Source: Phoronis australis | Lineage: Eukaryota > Phoronida > Phoronidae | DNA: 62,000 nt | Assembly (NCBI GenBank): GCA_002633005.1 | Contig: NMRA01000013.1 | Location: forward strand, 1,206,618-1,268,617 | Reading direction: 5' to 3' | Shown here: piece after piece, positions 20,179-31,230 of the stretch | Layout: each line of letters opens with the position of its first letter | How positions within the stretch are numbered: the stretch's first letter is position 1 | Position numbers and translations under genes: made by a program | Notes under the pieces: generated by a model | Told to the model about the DNA's origin: nothing | Databases searched by the model: none | The model's input: only the letters and a program-made list of their open reading frames with translations

Positions 20179-23100
20179 TTACTGTGCCGGCGGACCCCGT
20201 GACTCAGACTGGCCTCGGGGTTGCTCCCCCTTCCCCCTTCTCTCGACGCCACTGGACGTGCATGCATTACGAGACCACACTACAGAACGACATTGATTCA
20301 AAATACGTTTTTTGGCTACGAATGCCAAAAATAGATTGAATCCCTGTGTGTTGTTAAAGACAATGAACAGATAAGCGAAGACGTCATGCGGATACCAAGA
20401 ATTAAGATAACCAAACACCCAGGTGATACCGCTAATTGCGATCAAGCGACAGCTGATGAGCAGCAACCAGTACTCGTTCTTTCTTCTTGATTTCAAGCCA
20501 ACTTGTAGCCGGTAAAAGCATACCACGCTTGCAGTAGCTAAAAGTGAGGCAATTACCACACATGTGGCGATAGGAATCGCAAAGAAATACAAAATAGCCG
20601 CATGATTGGAAATCCAGCAAATCTCGTTACCGTAACCGATTGATAAGGGGGTGTTGTCAATAAATTCAAAGACCAATGCAACACCAACAATAGGAGCGGG
20701 AAACAGGAACCCCATGCTGAAACGGAAGAATAAAAACAGTGACATTGGTTCTCGGTATTGTGTTTCCTGGGCGCGCTGGTTGAACTGAGACACCAAGACC
20801 GATGTAGTTGAAAACGAGCGAAAGAGTTGACAGTTAAAAATCAAAATCCATGCAAAATAGGACAGCCATGCAAAGTGAGTGACCACAGCAACAACTTTGC
20901 AGAGAATTTTAAAAGGAAGGGCATGCACACCAAACTGAAATGATAACTGAGCCAGAAGAAGGCTGGCCATCAAGTTTATCGTAATTTTGCCGATATAGCT
21001 TCCCCTCATGTCTTCAAGCAAAAAGTAGGTCGTTATGGTAACCAGCAAAGAACTGCCTGAAACCACTGTTAATGAGAGCGAAACTATACCTTGATAGGAA
21101 GACGAAATCTTTTTCATATCCTTCAATTTCAGTTCTGTAAGCTTAAGAAATTCGTCAACGCATATAAACCCTGTGCTCTCTAAAGTTCCGTTGGACATGC
21201 TTGAGGTAATTTTCGTTGAGTTGCTTAACCGGACCATGGGACAAGTGACAGTGTCCGTATTTTTCATGCCAGTGACGTTTACAAAATAAGTGTGGTTTGA
21301 CAGAGATTTGGAAAGAATGTCCAAAAACTGATACAGCGCACGTGCGTCTCCCTTTACGCTCATATGGGTTTCCATCTTCAGAAACACTCCATTTTCAATC
21401 ACTGTCGCGGAACAGTATATCGTAGCTTTACCTTTGAACATAGCAAAGAAGTGTTTTTCAAATCTATCAGTCCACGGAAACCAATAGGTTGATTTAAAGT
21501 CACTTTGTTTTACTTCTATGTCCATAGTTTTGTTGTACTTGACTAACACAGTTCTTCTGGGAATTCCATACCTCGTGAAAATATTGACTCTTATGAAATT
21601 TGAGTCAAAATTCGATGTGCTTTGAGCTATTGTACGGAAGGTATACGTGATCTTTCTCAATGTGCCAGCAAGGGAAACGAGAGGATCTTGACACTTGTCA
21701 CCGTCAGCATACAATCCGGTGGGACAAACGAATGGCTGACAGATGTCCTAGAAAATAAATAGTATATTAGTGTAGCTTCGATTGAAATGTGTATGAAATA
21801 ATTACACAGTTAGTCCAAGTAAGTAACTTGAAGAACACTTAAAGTTGCATTTTCCCTGTTCAACTGGCCGAATAACGAAAATTTTAATAGACCTTTTACT
21901 CCAACGAAATCAGCCTGAAAGTTTAGTTTCAATTATAAGAATAGTTTAGTGTTATCTAGAAGAACATACAGTACTTAAAAAAGTCAAAAACAAAACGCGT
22001 CGGCCAACACTGAAATTCTAAAATTGAAAAACAATCAAAATAGGTCAGTCACCAGGCAGACCAATGATCATTTCCCATCAGTATATTGCACATCTGTTGT
22101 TGCTTCGGTTAATAACTCGAACTGTGTTTAAAGTAACCGATTAACAGTGATGACTGAGGGAAGTGCACTATTTCAACTTTGTGTTAAAATTCCGCTTCAC
22201 GTGCAAACAAATGGCCAAAATTTTGGACATTACGCGACTAAATCTGAATAACCAAATTATAACGGTCTTAAGTAACGTGGTCTCAATAGTTCCAACCACA
22301 ACATGGCCGCCACCCAGGAATCGTTCCTGAACTAATGTGCGGGGAACTCAGGTCACGGAAATAGACAAGAATCGTGTAGGATATTCTGAATTCGGCGGAG
22401 GTACAAAATTTTGTTCAAAATGGCCTGTAGTTTGATAGAAAAAATAGGAAAACGCTGTAGCATGTTACGTTATCACTTACATGTAGTTTGCATGTATTTT
22501 CATATGTAGGAAAACCCCTTAATACAAGGTCTTTTAATAAACTAATTGACAAATGTTGAAGAAGGTACCTTGCCAAAGGCCGGAAGATAGTGCTACACAG
22601 ATGTTGGTATTGGCGTTTTTTATTTTTACAGTCGAGAGTTGTTACTAGGATTATTTCGTAATTTAAAGTCCTACAGGTATTTACTGTTTTACTGTGAAGT
22701 TCAGTGCTGTTTATGTGCGGCGGCCATTTGGAGTGTGTACCTCAAAAATCAAAAGGCATTCAAAAATTCCATAGCAAATTGTGGTTATTTTAAACACATT
22801 TGATTGTTTATTTGTTCAAAGAACACAGCGCAGGCCCAAACTGGCACAGCGTCCCAAACTGTCACAACTTCAAAACTGTGACAATTTTGCTCAGCAGTGC
22901 AAGCCCAAATTTTCCAAAATTGTCTTAGAACAAGGCACAAATTGTCTATAGTACAGGCCCAATTTGTCACGATAGCCCAAACAGTCACAATGGTTCAAAT
23001 TGTTAAATCAACGTAAGTTCTGCCAGTAGAATATTCTAAGCTACTGCGATGAAATTTCCACCAAAAATACGTGCTGTAATATAAAGATACAGTAGGAAAT

Positions 23101-25945
23101 TTGAGAAGTTCATGAATACAGGGTTAACAATAATTGTGGAGCTTAGGAGCGGGACAGTTGAGAAGAAAATCTTGCGAAACCTAATGGGATACACACTTCG
23201 GCAGTATGTGATCCCCAAGTAAAGGGTATCTAGTCTTCCCTGCCAGAGCATAAAGTTCTTTTGTCGCAGAATATCTGATGCTATTTTTGTGTTACAGACC
23301 CATCTTCCACGGTTCCGCCCCACTTTTCTCCTCGCAGGAAACGATGTGCTGGAGCATAGTTATTGTGCCCTGCTGGTCAACAAATGTCAGCTCTAAAGAA
23401 AGGGATAGCTACCTAGAGAGAAGAATTTTGTTCGCGGGCAGGCCCGAGTTGAGCTCGAGCAAGGACGTGTGGGTATCTTGAAGTAATGGACTGCCCCCTC
23501 TCCCGCGTGGCTGTGGCGCCGGACACCTTGATAACAACAGTGTACTTATTCAATAAAATTGAAAGATTTCCTGAAGTTTTGCGGTGCCCTTCATTTTGAT
23601 CATTAATCAGATCAGAAAGCAAAACACTCTTTCAGACAAGTTCAAACAGTTGCTCAAAAGTCGCTCATTGTCGTTTCTGGTTGTCGAAAAAGCTCCCAAG
23701 GCGCATGTTTGGCCAGTGGCTGTCGGTCATATTTCAGAGTGCCTCGGTGGGCAGATAAGGAAATTTCCGGTAGGAAAGCAACTGAAAAGTTTATATTTAT
23801 ATAAAACGTGCGGCAGTTTGATTCATAAAAAACCTTGCAGAAAAGAACTTTTACCGTAAAGTAAAGCATTTGATTCAGTTAGTTATGGACCAGAGATGGC
23901 AAAAACATGAAAATTTGAGACTGGACCGGAAGTGACGGCTTCGTATGGGAATAAAAGTCACAGCTATCACACTTGAAAGGTTTCCACAAAATACTTTACT
24001 TCACTTATCAGGTATCTTTGAGAAAAAGGTTCAAAATTAACCCGACAAACTTCCTTTATCCACTTACTAAGCATTTTCTTTTCTTTGATTGATTTCGAGT
24101 AGGCTACAAACTTGACATAACGCATCCACGGATATTTTTCAAATTCATCTAACTTTCTCTCGTCGGATTTGCAGCCTGCTCTGCAGTAGCAATACGTCGT
24201 TGGGAATGAAAGGAGGCATAGAGGAATTCATCCTAGAAAAACGTGTAACAATAACGCCAAAACGACAGGCTTTAAAAGTGCTATGCTGATATTGCGGCAT
24301 TGTGGTTGAAAACGACAATATTTGAAAGTCGCATGAGTAGTTTTTCGCATGATGGATGAAAACTTTGATCAGTAAAAAGTGCTTCTTCATTCTGGCAATG
24401 TTTTAAACGAAAATTCCCAGTTTAAAAAATTATGCAAGGAATTTTGTTCCAATTCCGTTAAGGAGATTATTTTGTTTGATAAGTTTTATATCATTAAATA
24501 ATTGAAACATAATCTTTTCTTCATTTGCAGCAGTGCAGAACACACTAAAGATTTCGTTAATTGTGATATGTCACTAAAATAAGAAAATTTCGCAGATTAC
24601 AGTCTTGTATGTAACTGCGTTTTCACTGGCAATTCATCAAAACCAAAGTTCACTACCGTTCACCTGTGGCGGAAATTTTGTTGATAGACATTTGAGCATG
24701 TGTTGATGTAGCAATATTTGTGCATAGCTGTAAACTGGGTTCGTTCGCGATTAAACTCTATTTTGTTTTTTTATTGAAAAGTGGTGGAAAGAATATCTCT
24801 AAACAATTTGAATCAATTCCAAGTGATCTAAGATAATTTCTGTTCTTCCAAACAAGAACAACGGGCAAAGAGGTAAAAAATGTGGATTTGTGGTCCTTAA
24901 AGCGATAACGCGGAAACTGTTGCTAGAGGAAGAGCACGTATTAGTTAAAAAAGTTGTTGTAATGAAAGCATCAATTTACCTGGTATGGATTGTAGAACTG
25001 ACCCCTTGGACATTGCGTCGTGCCTCCTCTAAACACAGAGCGAAAATTTATAATGGCGGTAAAGGATGGCATGTATTCGCCTGGCCGGTAAGGGTTCCAT
25101 TGTATAATATCATTACACCTCGCCGTCTTGTCCAGATTTTTACCGTTGCAAAGAGCACAATGAGGATTTCTGAAAAGCTGAAGTTGACCAAAGTTAGGAA
25201 TTGATACATGTCTGACGTACGACTTGCACGCCTTCTCAACAAAAGGCTCGGTGATGATGCTACAATCCCTTACTTCCCAATCAAAGCATACAATATTAGC
25301 AACAGAGCTGTCATTGCGAGGGAAAAATTTTAAGAGTGGAATATTCAGAAAGACGTCCAAGTTGTCATCAAGTCGATCGCTAAGTAGCTGGATGGTCTTT
25401 CGTAGCTGCGAATTCTCCGGCTCACTGGGCCAGTACAGAGCAATTGTCCAGGGAACTACGTCCGTTTGACTGTTGCACAAAGCGCAAAACTTGTTCTTGT
25501 ATGTTACCGCGTCATCTGACGAGCTCACGGGCAGATGATCCGCGATTGATTTCGGTTCGTTCTCGCATCGCTGCCTGATAAGTGGCAAACTAAATTCTCT
25601 AGGACATTTTGTAATCATGCCATAGGCTATTTTATTGGTCAGTATGTCGTAGAACGTGTCCAACAATCTTTCATTCCAGTATTTTTTATTGATCCAGGTA
25701 GGTTCGTGACAGCTTGAGATGTTGTTTAACTCAACAGTAGAAACGTTGTCCAACATGTAACAGTCGAAGCAACAGTTCCCTAAGTCAATGCAGTGTTGCG
25801 TGCACTGACAACTGCGTGCGTTGTATGTAGGACCACATAAAGCGCTGACTAACGTCGAAATGTTCCGATTCTCACCGTGTAACGCGACTAACTGATAATG
25901 AAGAACAATCGCCAGAACAAGATACCTCGCGATAAACGAACACAT
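20179..25945 (-). CDS. Two-exon somatomedin-B-like / 7TM (family B-like) orphan receptor
   Basis: Exon 1 (25945-24980) starts with a signal peptide (MCSFIARYLVLAIVLHYQLV), then a somatomedin-B-like cysteine module (CGPTYNARSCQCTQHC..CCFDC, residues ~36-62). Two FCALCN/HCALCN motifs follow near residues 153 and 265. It ends CCATACCAG|GTAAAT. Exon 2 (21747-20179) follows TTTTCTAG and continues in phase 0 as DICQPFVCPTGLYADGDKCQ. The join gives 322 + 522 = 844 residues. Exon 2 has an ectodomain with many N-glycosylation sites, then seven hydrophobic segments. TM6 (RLIAISGITWVFGYL) and TM7 (FIVFNNTQGFNLFLAFV) are typical of secretin/adhesion/Methuselah-like receptors. No GPS cleavage motif was noticed. 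Ligand unknown; expected at the plasma membrane. The tail after TM7 is GC-rich, low-complexity (RRGKGEQPRGQSESRGPPAQ) and may come from inserted DNA. Confidence 0.8.
21748..24979 (-). other. Intron of the 7TM receptor gene
   Basis: Bounded by GTAAAT (minus, 24979) and TTTTCTAG (ending 21748). It contains a degenerate ~30-bp minisatellite (22825-23000) and several short open frames, none recognised. No additional exon is needed, because the flanking exons join in frame. Confidence 0.65.
22825..23000. repeat. Degenerate minisatellite of CCCAAACTGTCACAA units
   Basis: Words such as GCCCAAACTGGCACA, CCCAAACTGTCACAA, CAAAACTGTGACAA, GGCCCAATTTGTCACGA and GCCCAAACAGTCACAA recur at irregular 20-35 bp spacing within the receptor intron. 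Non-coding; the open minus frame across it is an artefact of the repeat. Confidence 0.5.
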
Positions 25946-26519
25946 GCTTCAGGTTAAGTTCCACTCCAAGTTTATGACTAACGCTCCAAATCACATGATA
26001 CTTATGCATCCAAACGCCAACAGTAAAACAAAGACACGTAGCAGGTGGATATGAATGTGGTTATTTTTTAAAGTGATTGGACTGTACCATTCTGCTGCCT
26101 TGTTACTGTTACACAGTTGATAACTAAAGAACCAATCAACCCGACTTCGGTCATCAAATACTAATTTTTGCATCACAAAATTTTTTCTATAAAATTGGTG
26201 ACAACTTGTTCCTTATTCAGATGAGGCTGTAGAAGAACTCTCTGTGACCAGCCAAATTATCGAGCCGTAAGGAACTGTCAAGATATTTCCCAGGCTCAGA
26301 AGTCGTTTCTAATACAAGTAAACAACAGGTTAACCCGGATTTACAGCGGTAAGCACCTTCAAATGAAAGGTATTTTTTAAAGGAGTTTTATTAACGCCTT
26401 AGGAATGGGGTTCTGTCTCGTAGATAGATCACACGTAGTACTTTTTCACGACTGCTGGTACATCGGCAGTTAGATCCATCCGAAAATAGTCGTCGTCCGT
26501 TGTCAATATCAAATAAACA

Positions 26520-27060
26520 CACTTGTTAAATTTAGTAAAGATCCTGCAAACGGCCATGGGCGTAAAAAACGAAACTGCCTCTAGGAGGCGCCACAGTAGT
26601 CAAAGTCGGAAAATCATCGTCAACTGTCCTCTTCATATAGTAAAAACATACATGCCAATTTTCAGTCGTGCTTACAGCGGTTTGGTTGATAGAGGGGTGG
26701 GCGCTAAAAACAAGACTCGAAAACAGTAAAAATGGTCACTAGTTCGCACAAACTACGTCGAATCCATCCGAAAACGGGAGGATACCGTAGTCTCACTAAT
26801 AGATGCCTATATACCAAATTTTATGAAAATACGTTGAGAACCTTTAAAGAGGTAAACGTAAAAAACTAAAATTGCCACTAGGGGCACACCGGTAGTCCGA
26901 TCGCTCCGAAAGTTCGCTCATGCCGTCCCATCCATGAAAGGAACACGTGCTAATTCCATGAACATACATAAATCGGTTTTGGAGATAGAGCAGCGGACGC
27001 CCGACGGATGGACGGACGGAGATGACGCCTAATGCGTCCACATTTAAATATGTGGGCACA
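26520..27060. repeat. Modular repeat block A with CTCF-like cores
   Basis: Modules begin around GCCTCTAGGAGGCGCC (26577), GTCACTAGTTCGCAC (26735) and GCCACTAGGGGCAC (26874), spaced 158 and 139 bp. Each is followed by GTAGTC or ACGTCGAATCCATCCGAAAA-like sequence. The block ends in GACGGATGGACGGACGGA and ATGCGTCC words, also seen at the end of the 44-kb block. Non-coding. The cores resemble the bilaterian CTCF motif CCASYAGRKGGCRS. Confidence 0.6.
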
Positions 27061-28604
27061 TAAAAATTATAATCCTGGCGTCATAATCAAGTGACGTAAC
27101 ATAATAGTGCATACAATAAATTTATTCGGTTGTTTGCCTCGTTCGAGATATCATCAAAAACGCTGTTCAGGTTAGATGAACGTTATTTTCTACAGAAAAA
27201 TATAGGCGTAATAACAACAACAACAACAATAAAATAATAACTTCATTTGAACGATTGGTCACCGGCCTACAGTTCAAAATAGAGTATACAAACTATATAT
27301 GTACGAACACAGCTGTAAAAAAATAACATTTCGTTTCTTTTAACTATACTTTGAAATTTTTTTAAAAGTGTTTGCTGTTTTCTCGTAAAAAGAGACCTCA
27401 TATCGTGGCAGCAGGGTATGAATCCATTTCTCAAATCTACCGTTATTGGACAATGTACATGTAGCATGAAATGCGTTCTGCCTCAATGTCTCCTTATTAG
27501 AAATGTTACGTCTTGTTTCATTTCAAGAATACCATTTCTTGTGCCGTTTTCAGTTTCTAATGTGTGAGTTGAACATCTAATGTTCGCTCTGCAAGAAATT
27601 TGCTCCGGCGTCATCTCCCCACATACATGCTTTTCGCAAGACAACTTAGACTTAACTCCCCTGCAAAATTCACACATTTATTTTGTGTTTTCTAATACCG
27701 GAAACCAACTTTGAAATTGAACATCTCTCAGCCTTTGTTTGAATTTCGACAGAAATATTGTACATCACCGACTCCCTATTTCAAACACACATGACCGAAA
27801 CCAGTTGTATCTGACAAATTTTTAATACAGTTACACCAATTATTTTCATATAACATCAATGAACATAGTTTTGGAAATCTATCATTTTGCCTTTTCAATA
27901 TTTTCAAAAAATATTTTATAAGCCTACACATATAAGATACAGACAAGTCATGCCGGCTACATTACCCCTTCGCCATCACGTTGGTCGTCTTTATAACACT
28001 AGACAAAATTTTGTTTGAACATTTTCAGTTTTTTTTCTGTGGCTAGTACCCCATATTTCTGTTCCAAAGAATAAAATGGGTGCTATCATTGTATCAAACA
28101 ATTTAAAAGCTACCAATGCATTTCTTCTTGGTCCCATTCGTCACAGAAAGTGTTTCACTAAATTCGGCGCTTTTCATGCCTTTTGTACTAGTGTCCTGCA
28201 GCACGTTGTCCAACTTAATCTATTAGAAAACACAATCCCCAAATACTTATAGTAACTGCAAGTCTTCAAATCAATACCCCTGTAATACCATTTTCGGCTC
28301 TTTTCAATTGTCCACTTTTCTTGAAAACCCGGTGTTTGACGTCTGGATGTTTACAGACATTTTCCACTTTAAACATTTTTTTCTAGCCATCCAATCGTCT
28401 CGGTAACACAACAACATTGTCGCCAACTAGAATAACATCGTCGGCGTATAGTAATAAAAACACATTTTCAATGGCGGGGTCAACTTGAATATGCATATTA
28501 CTCAACTTTCCAGTTTTCATTTCAAAAGCAAGCTCACTCATGTACAAATAGAACAATAATGGGCTTAACATACAGCCTTGTCTAACTCCAGTCTTGCACT
28601 AAAA

Positions 28605-29002
28605 AAGGTTAATATGTTTTTTCCAATTCAGTTTTTATTTTAACATTTATAGTTCAATACACACTCTGTAGAATTCTTAGCAGTGGTCCAACCAAACCTT
28701 TTGATATTTATCTAAAAATCATTCAACAAAGAATGGACTCACCGGAGACAGCCCAAGAGTTGTTATCTCTGCGGCGAAAGATGTTAAAGTTGAGTCCCGA
28801 TGAGTTGCCAGCAGTCACTGGTACGGTGCGCGGCTTTAGACGCTCTGCGGCTGGGTTAAAGATCTTTTATAGGCCTAACTATCCCCAATTCCCGTACCAG
28901 TATGAATTTCAAAAAATAACTTGACTTGGCTGCGTCAGATGTGATATGCGACGTTGATGTTGAAATTGCGCCATATTTTTTATGTTGATTTCCTTTGTTG
29001 GT
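28605..29002 (-). other. Probable 3' UTR of the endonuclease-USP element
   Basis: About 400 bp between the USP stop and the point where the older LINE resumes (near 28605, before CKTGVRQGC on the minus strand). No coding frame on the minus strand. The plus ORF at 28733-28924 is antisense and has no recognisable motif. No obvious poly-A tail or target duplication was found at the junction. Confidence 0.45.
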
Positions 29003-30523
29003 TTATAATTCATATATTGCAATGTAGGCATCCTGGGGAGGCTTGGATGTACTTGTGACTGTAGAGTCGTCAAAATTTATCCATTCCCATGCTGACGATT
29101 TAACACAGCATGTATAATGACCACCCGTCGTCTTTCTTCCATGGTGTTCAATGACTGCTTTTATTTTGTAGCCGGAGAGGTCATACGAGGAAATCTTTGT
29201 GTTGATTTTTTCACCATTAGTCGCGGTACGTAAGATATGAATACAAAGGTATTTTGGCGGTTTTACTAATGACCATGTGAGCTGGCCACTGAGACTATTA
29301 CAGTTTGGGCAACTAAAGTCCTCGATGTCCAACGACGTCCACAAGCTGTGCCACAACTCCTGCATAGTTATTTCTTTCCTTAGCGTTGGGAGGTAGACGG
29401 TCAACTCCCAGTCTATCTGTGTTTTTTCCTTTGTTGTTGTGCAGTTATTACAGCTCCTAGTTTGCTTCTTCACGTGTTGGAAGGTACTAGTAACCTCAGA
29501 CGTTACATTATCAGCGTTGTGAGCAAGTGTGTCAACGTGCCATTGGTTCAGTAACCATAGTAAAAATTCATGGGCATCCTGTTGACTTCCGTTGCCAAGA
29601 GAGTTGTTCTGTAATCTTAGTTTATTCAAAATTTCAGACGGAGTTGATGTATACCTTTTAGTTGCTTCATATGTGTTCACAAGGATGGTTTTCATATTGT
29701 TTTTCTTGTTGATATTGTATTTGTGCCAGTTGAGGTTGCATGAAAAGATAGCTTGAAGTGTAGAGTTCACAAAACACGTGTTTCCAATATTGCAAAGACC
29801 AAATCTTTTATCTTTTGTTGATTTTTCGTTTGTCTTCCTTGATATCGGGGATGACGAAGTAGCTAATTGTGTTTCAATCTTGGGCTTAGAAATGTTGCAG
29901 AGTTGCCATTCTGTAAATTGCTTGTTATTTCTTGATAAATATATTGTATAGCTACATCTAAGAGCTGTCTGAGATGCCGTTTGGTATGTTTGTTTTTTGA
30001 TTTCTTTGGGGACCTCGAGGAAATTCATTAGCTTCTTTAATGATTTGTAGATGAAGCCTCTACTTCCAACTTCAACAGGGAACAGAACTGTTTGCCATCC
30101 TGCGTTTTTACATTCTTCGACGAGATTTGTATATTTCATTCTTTTTCTCAGGTGTGCTGATTCCATATTGTCTTCTGCTGGTATTGTAAGTTCTATTAAA
30201 ACTGCTATTTTTGCCTGAATTGACCATAACACAATGTCAGGTCTTAATGCCGAATCTGTTATTTCAGATGGGAATATAAGAGGCGTTTCTGTACAATCTT
30301 TAATTAGTTTCCAATCGTTGGTCTTGGCTAGGAAGTGGGTCTGTTCTTTGAATTTCGGCTCTGTTCTGTTATTGTCGAAGTACAAACCGTTCTTTGACTT
30401 AAATCTGATTGCTGTTTCAGTTATAGGCTTTGGAGGGTGTTGAACTACTACATTGATAGCATCAAATATTATTGCTAGGACTTGGTCATGTCGCCAAGTG
30501 TAGCGACCTAGTATATAGAACAT
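29003..30523 (-). CDS. Restriction-like endonuclease + ubiquitin-specific protease fusion
   Basis: Intact 506-codon ORF. Residues 1-200 resemble the C-terminal part of R2-type (endonuclease-at-the-end) LINE proteins: GRYTWRHDQVL (6-16), the RPD of a PD-(D/E)XK nuclease (94-96) with ELT (111-113), and KRMKYTNLVEECKNAGW (127-143). Residues 240-506 form a USP (peptidase C19) domain: Cys box GLCNIGNTCFVNSTLQAI with catalytic Cys250 and Asn245, QQDAHEF (314-320), two zinc-type CxxC pairs (358/361, 405/408), and His box GGHYTCC with His469 and Asp485/486. All catalytic residues appear present. An in-frame TGA lies a few codons upstream, so the ORF starts here or the element is 5'-truncated. It sits inside the broken LINE. 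Likely the 3' end of a second retrotransposon, or a host gene captured from one. Confidence 0.75.
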   Translation of the reverse strand: MFYILGRYTWRHDQVLAIIFDAINVVVQHPPKPITETAIRFKSKNGLYFDNNRTEPKFKEQTHFLAKTNDWKLIKDCTETPLIFPSEITDSALRPDIVLWSIQAKIAVLIELTIPAEDNMESAHLRKRMKYTNLVEECKNAGWQTVLFPVEVGSRGFIYKSLKKLMNFLEVPKEIKKQTYQTASQTALRCSYTIYLSRNNKQFTEWQLCNISKPKIETQLATSSSPISRKTNEKSTKDKRFGLCNIGNTCFVNSTLQAIFSCNLNWHKYNINKKNNMKTILVNTYEATKRYTSTPSEILNKLRLQNNSLGNGSQQDAHEFLLWLLNQWHVDTLAHNADNVTSEVTSTFQHVKKQTRSCNNCTTTKEKTQIDWELTVYLPTLRKEITMQELWHSLWTSLDIEDFSCPNCNSLSGQLTWSLVKPPKYLCIHILRTATNGEKINTKISSYDLSGYKIKAVIEHHGRKTTGGHYTCCVKSSAWEWINFDDSTVTSTSKPPQDAYIAIYEL

Positions 30524-31230
30524 TTTTTCTGTTTTAATTTTATCGAATCAAATGGCTTGCTGAGTCATGACATTTTACTGTAACAGTCGATCTGAATATT
30601 TTTAAGCCAGTTTCAAAATTTGTAGCCTCTGCGAGGTTGGTTTGTCAAGAGCTTATAACACTTGTTAGTCGCTGTGAACGCGACAGTTACAGAAGGTATA
30701 ACTCATTAAGTGACGACTGTTGTCAAATTTCGCCAGTCGATATAAGCACAATAACATGGTTTTGATTTTTGTCTCGATCAATATCTTCCAACCAATGTTG
30801 TCTACCGTTGAATACTGTTCTCTGAAGCCAGTTTGCTTTTCTACCAATAATTTCTTTACATACACCCACGGTTTTAGTCTTTTATTCAACACTGACGTAA
30901 TAACTTTTCTTACAACACTCAACAGTGTTATACCAGGTTCTGCTGCATTGCCAGATTTAAATGAAGGTAAAATTATACAAGTTGGCCATTTCATAGAAAA
31001 GTAACGTTTGAAAGTATACCGATAGTCTGTAACAGCAGACCATTAATTCTATCCATCGAAAATTTATAGAATTCTACTGGGATTCCGTCTACACCTGGAC
31101 TTTTACTGTTTTGCATACTTTCAACCGATTCACCAACTACATCTTCTGGAATATCTTTTTTAAATGGAAACATATCCTCTCTGTTATTGTTTACATCTAC
31201 AGTTCGTAATTCTCCCGACCTCATAATCAA

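Larger units (their letters stand above)
27200..31230 (-). mobile_element. Decayed CR1/L2-type LINE, interrupted by a nested insertion
   Basis: Minus strand, 5' to 3'. The reverse-transcriptase start (SKSPGVDGIPVEFYK, 31.1 kb) is followed by GITLLSVVRKVITSVLNKRL and EKQTGFREQYSTVDNI (30.9-30.75 kb), then a broken palm segment. After the insertion at roughly 30.55-28.61 kb come CKTGVRQGCMLSPLLFYLYM and LLLYADDVILVGD (28.6-28.4 kb). The thumb and C-terminal pieces follow: YKYLGIVFSNRLSW, LFDTMIAPILFFGTEIWG, NNWCNCIKNLSDTTGFGHV (28.2-27.7 kb). Frameshifts and stops separate the pieces, so the element is dead. The order of motifs is that of a single reverse transcriptase, which shows that the intact ORF between them arrived later. 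Confidence 0.75.

Noticed and set aside
28733-28924. 63-codon plus frame
   Set aside because: Antisense to the 3' UTR of the endonuclease-USP element; no motif.
30234-30443. Plus frame opposite the endonuclease domain
   Set aside because: Shadow of the real minus-strand coding sequence.
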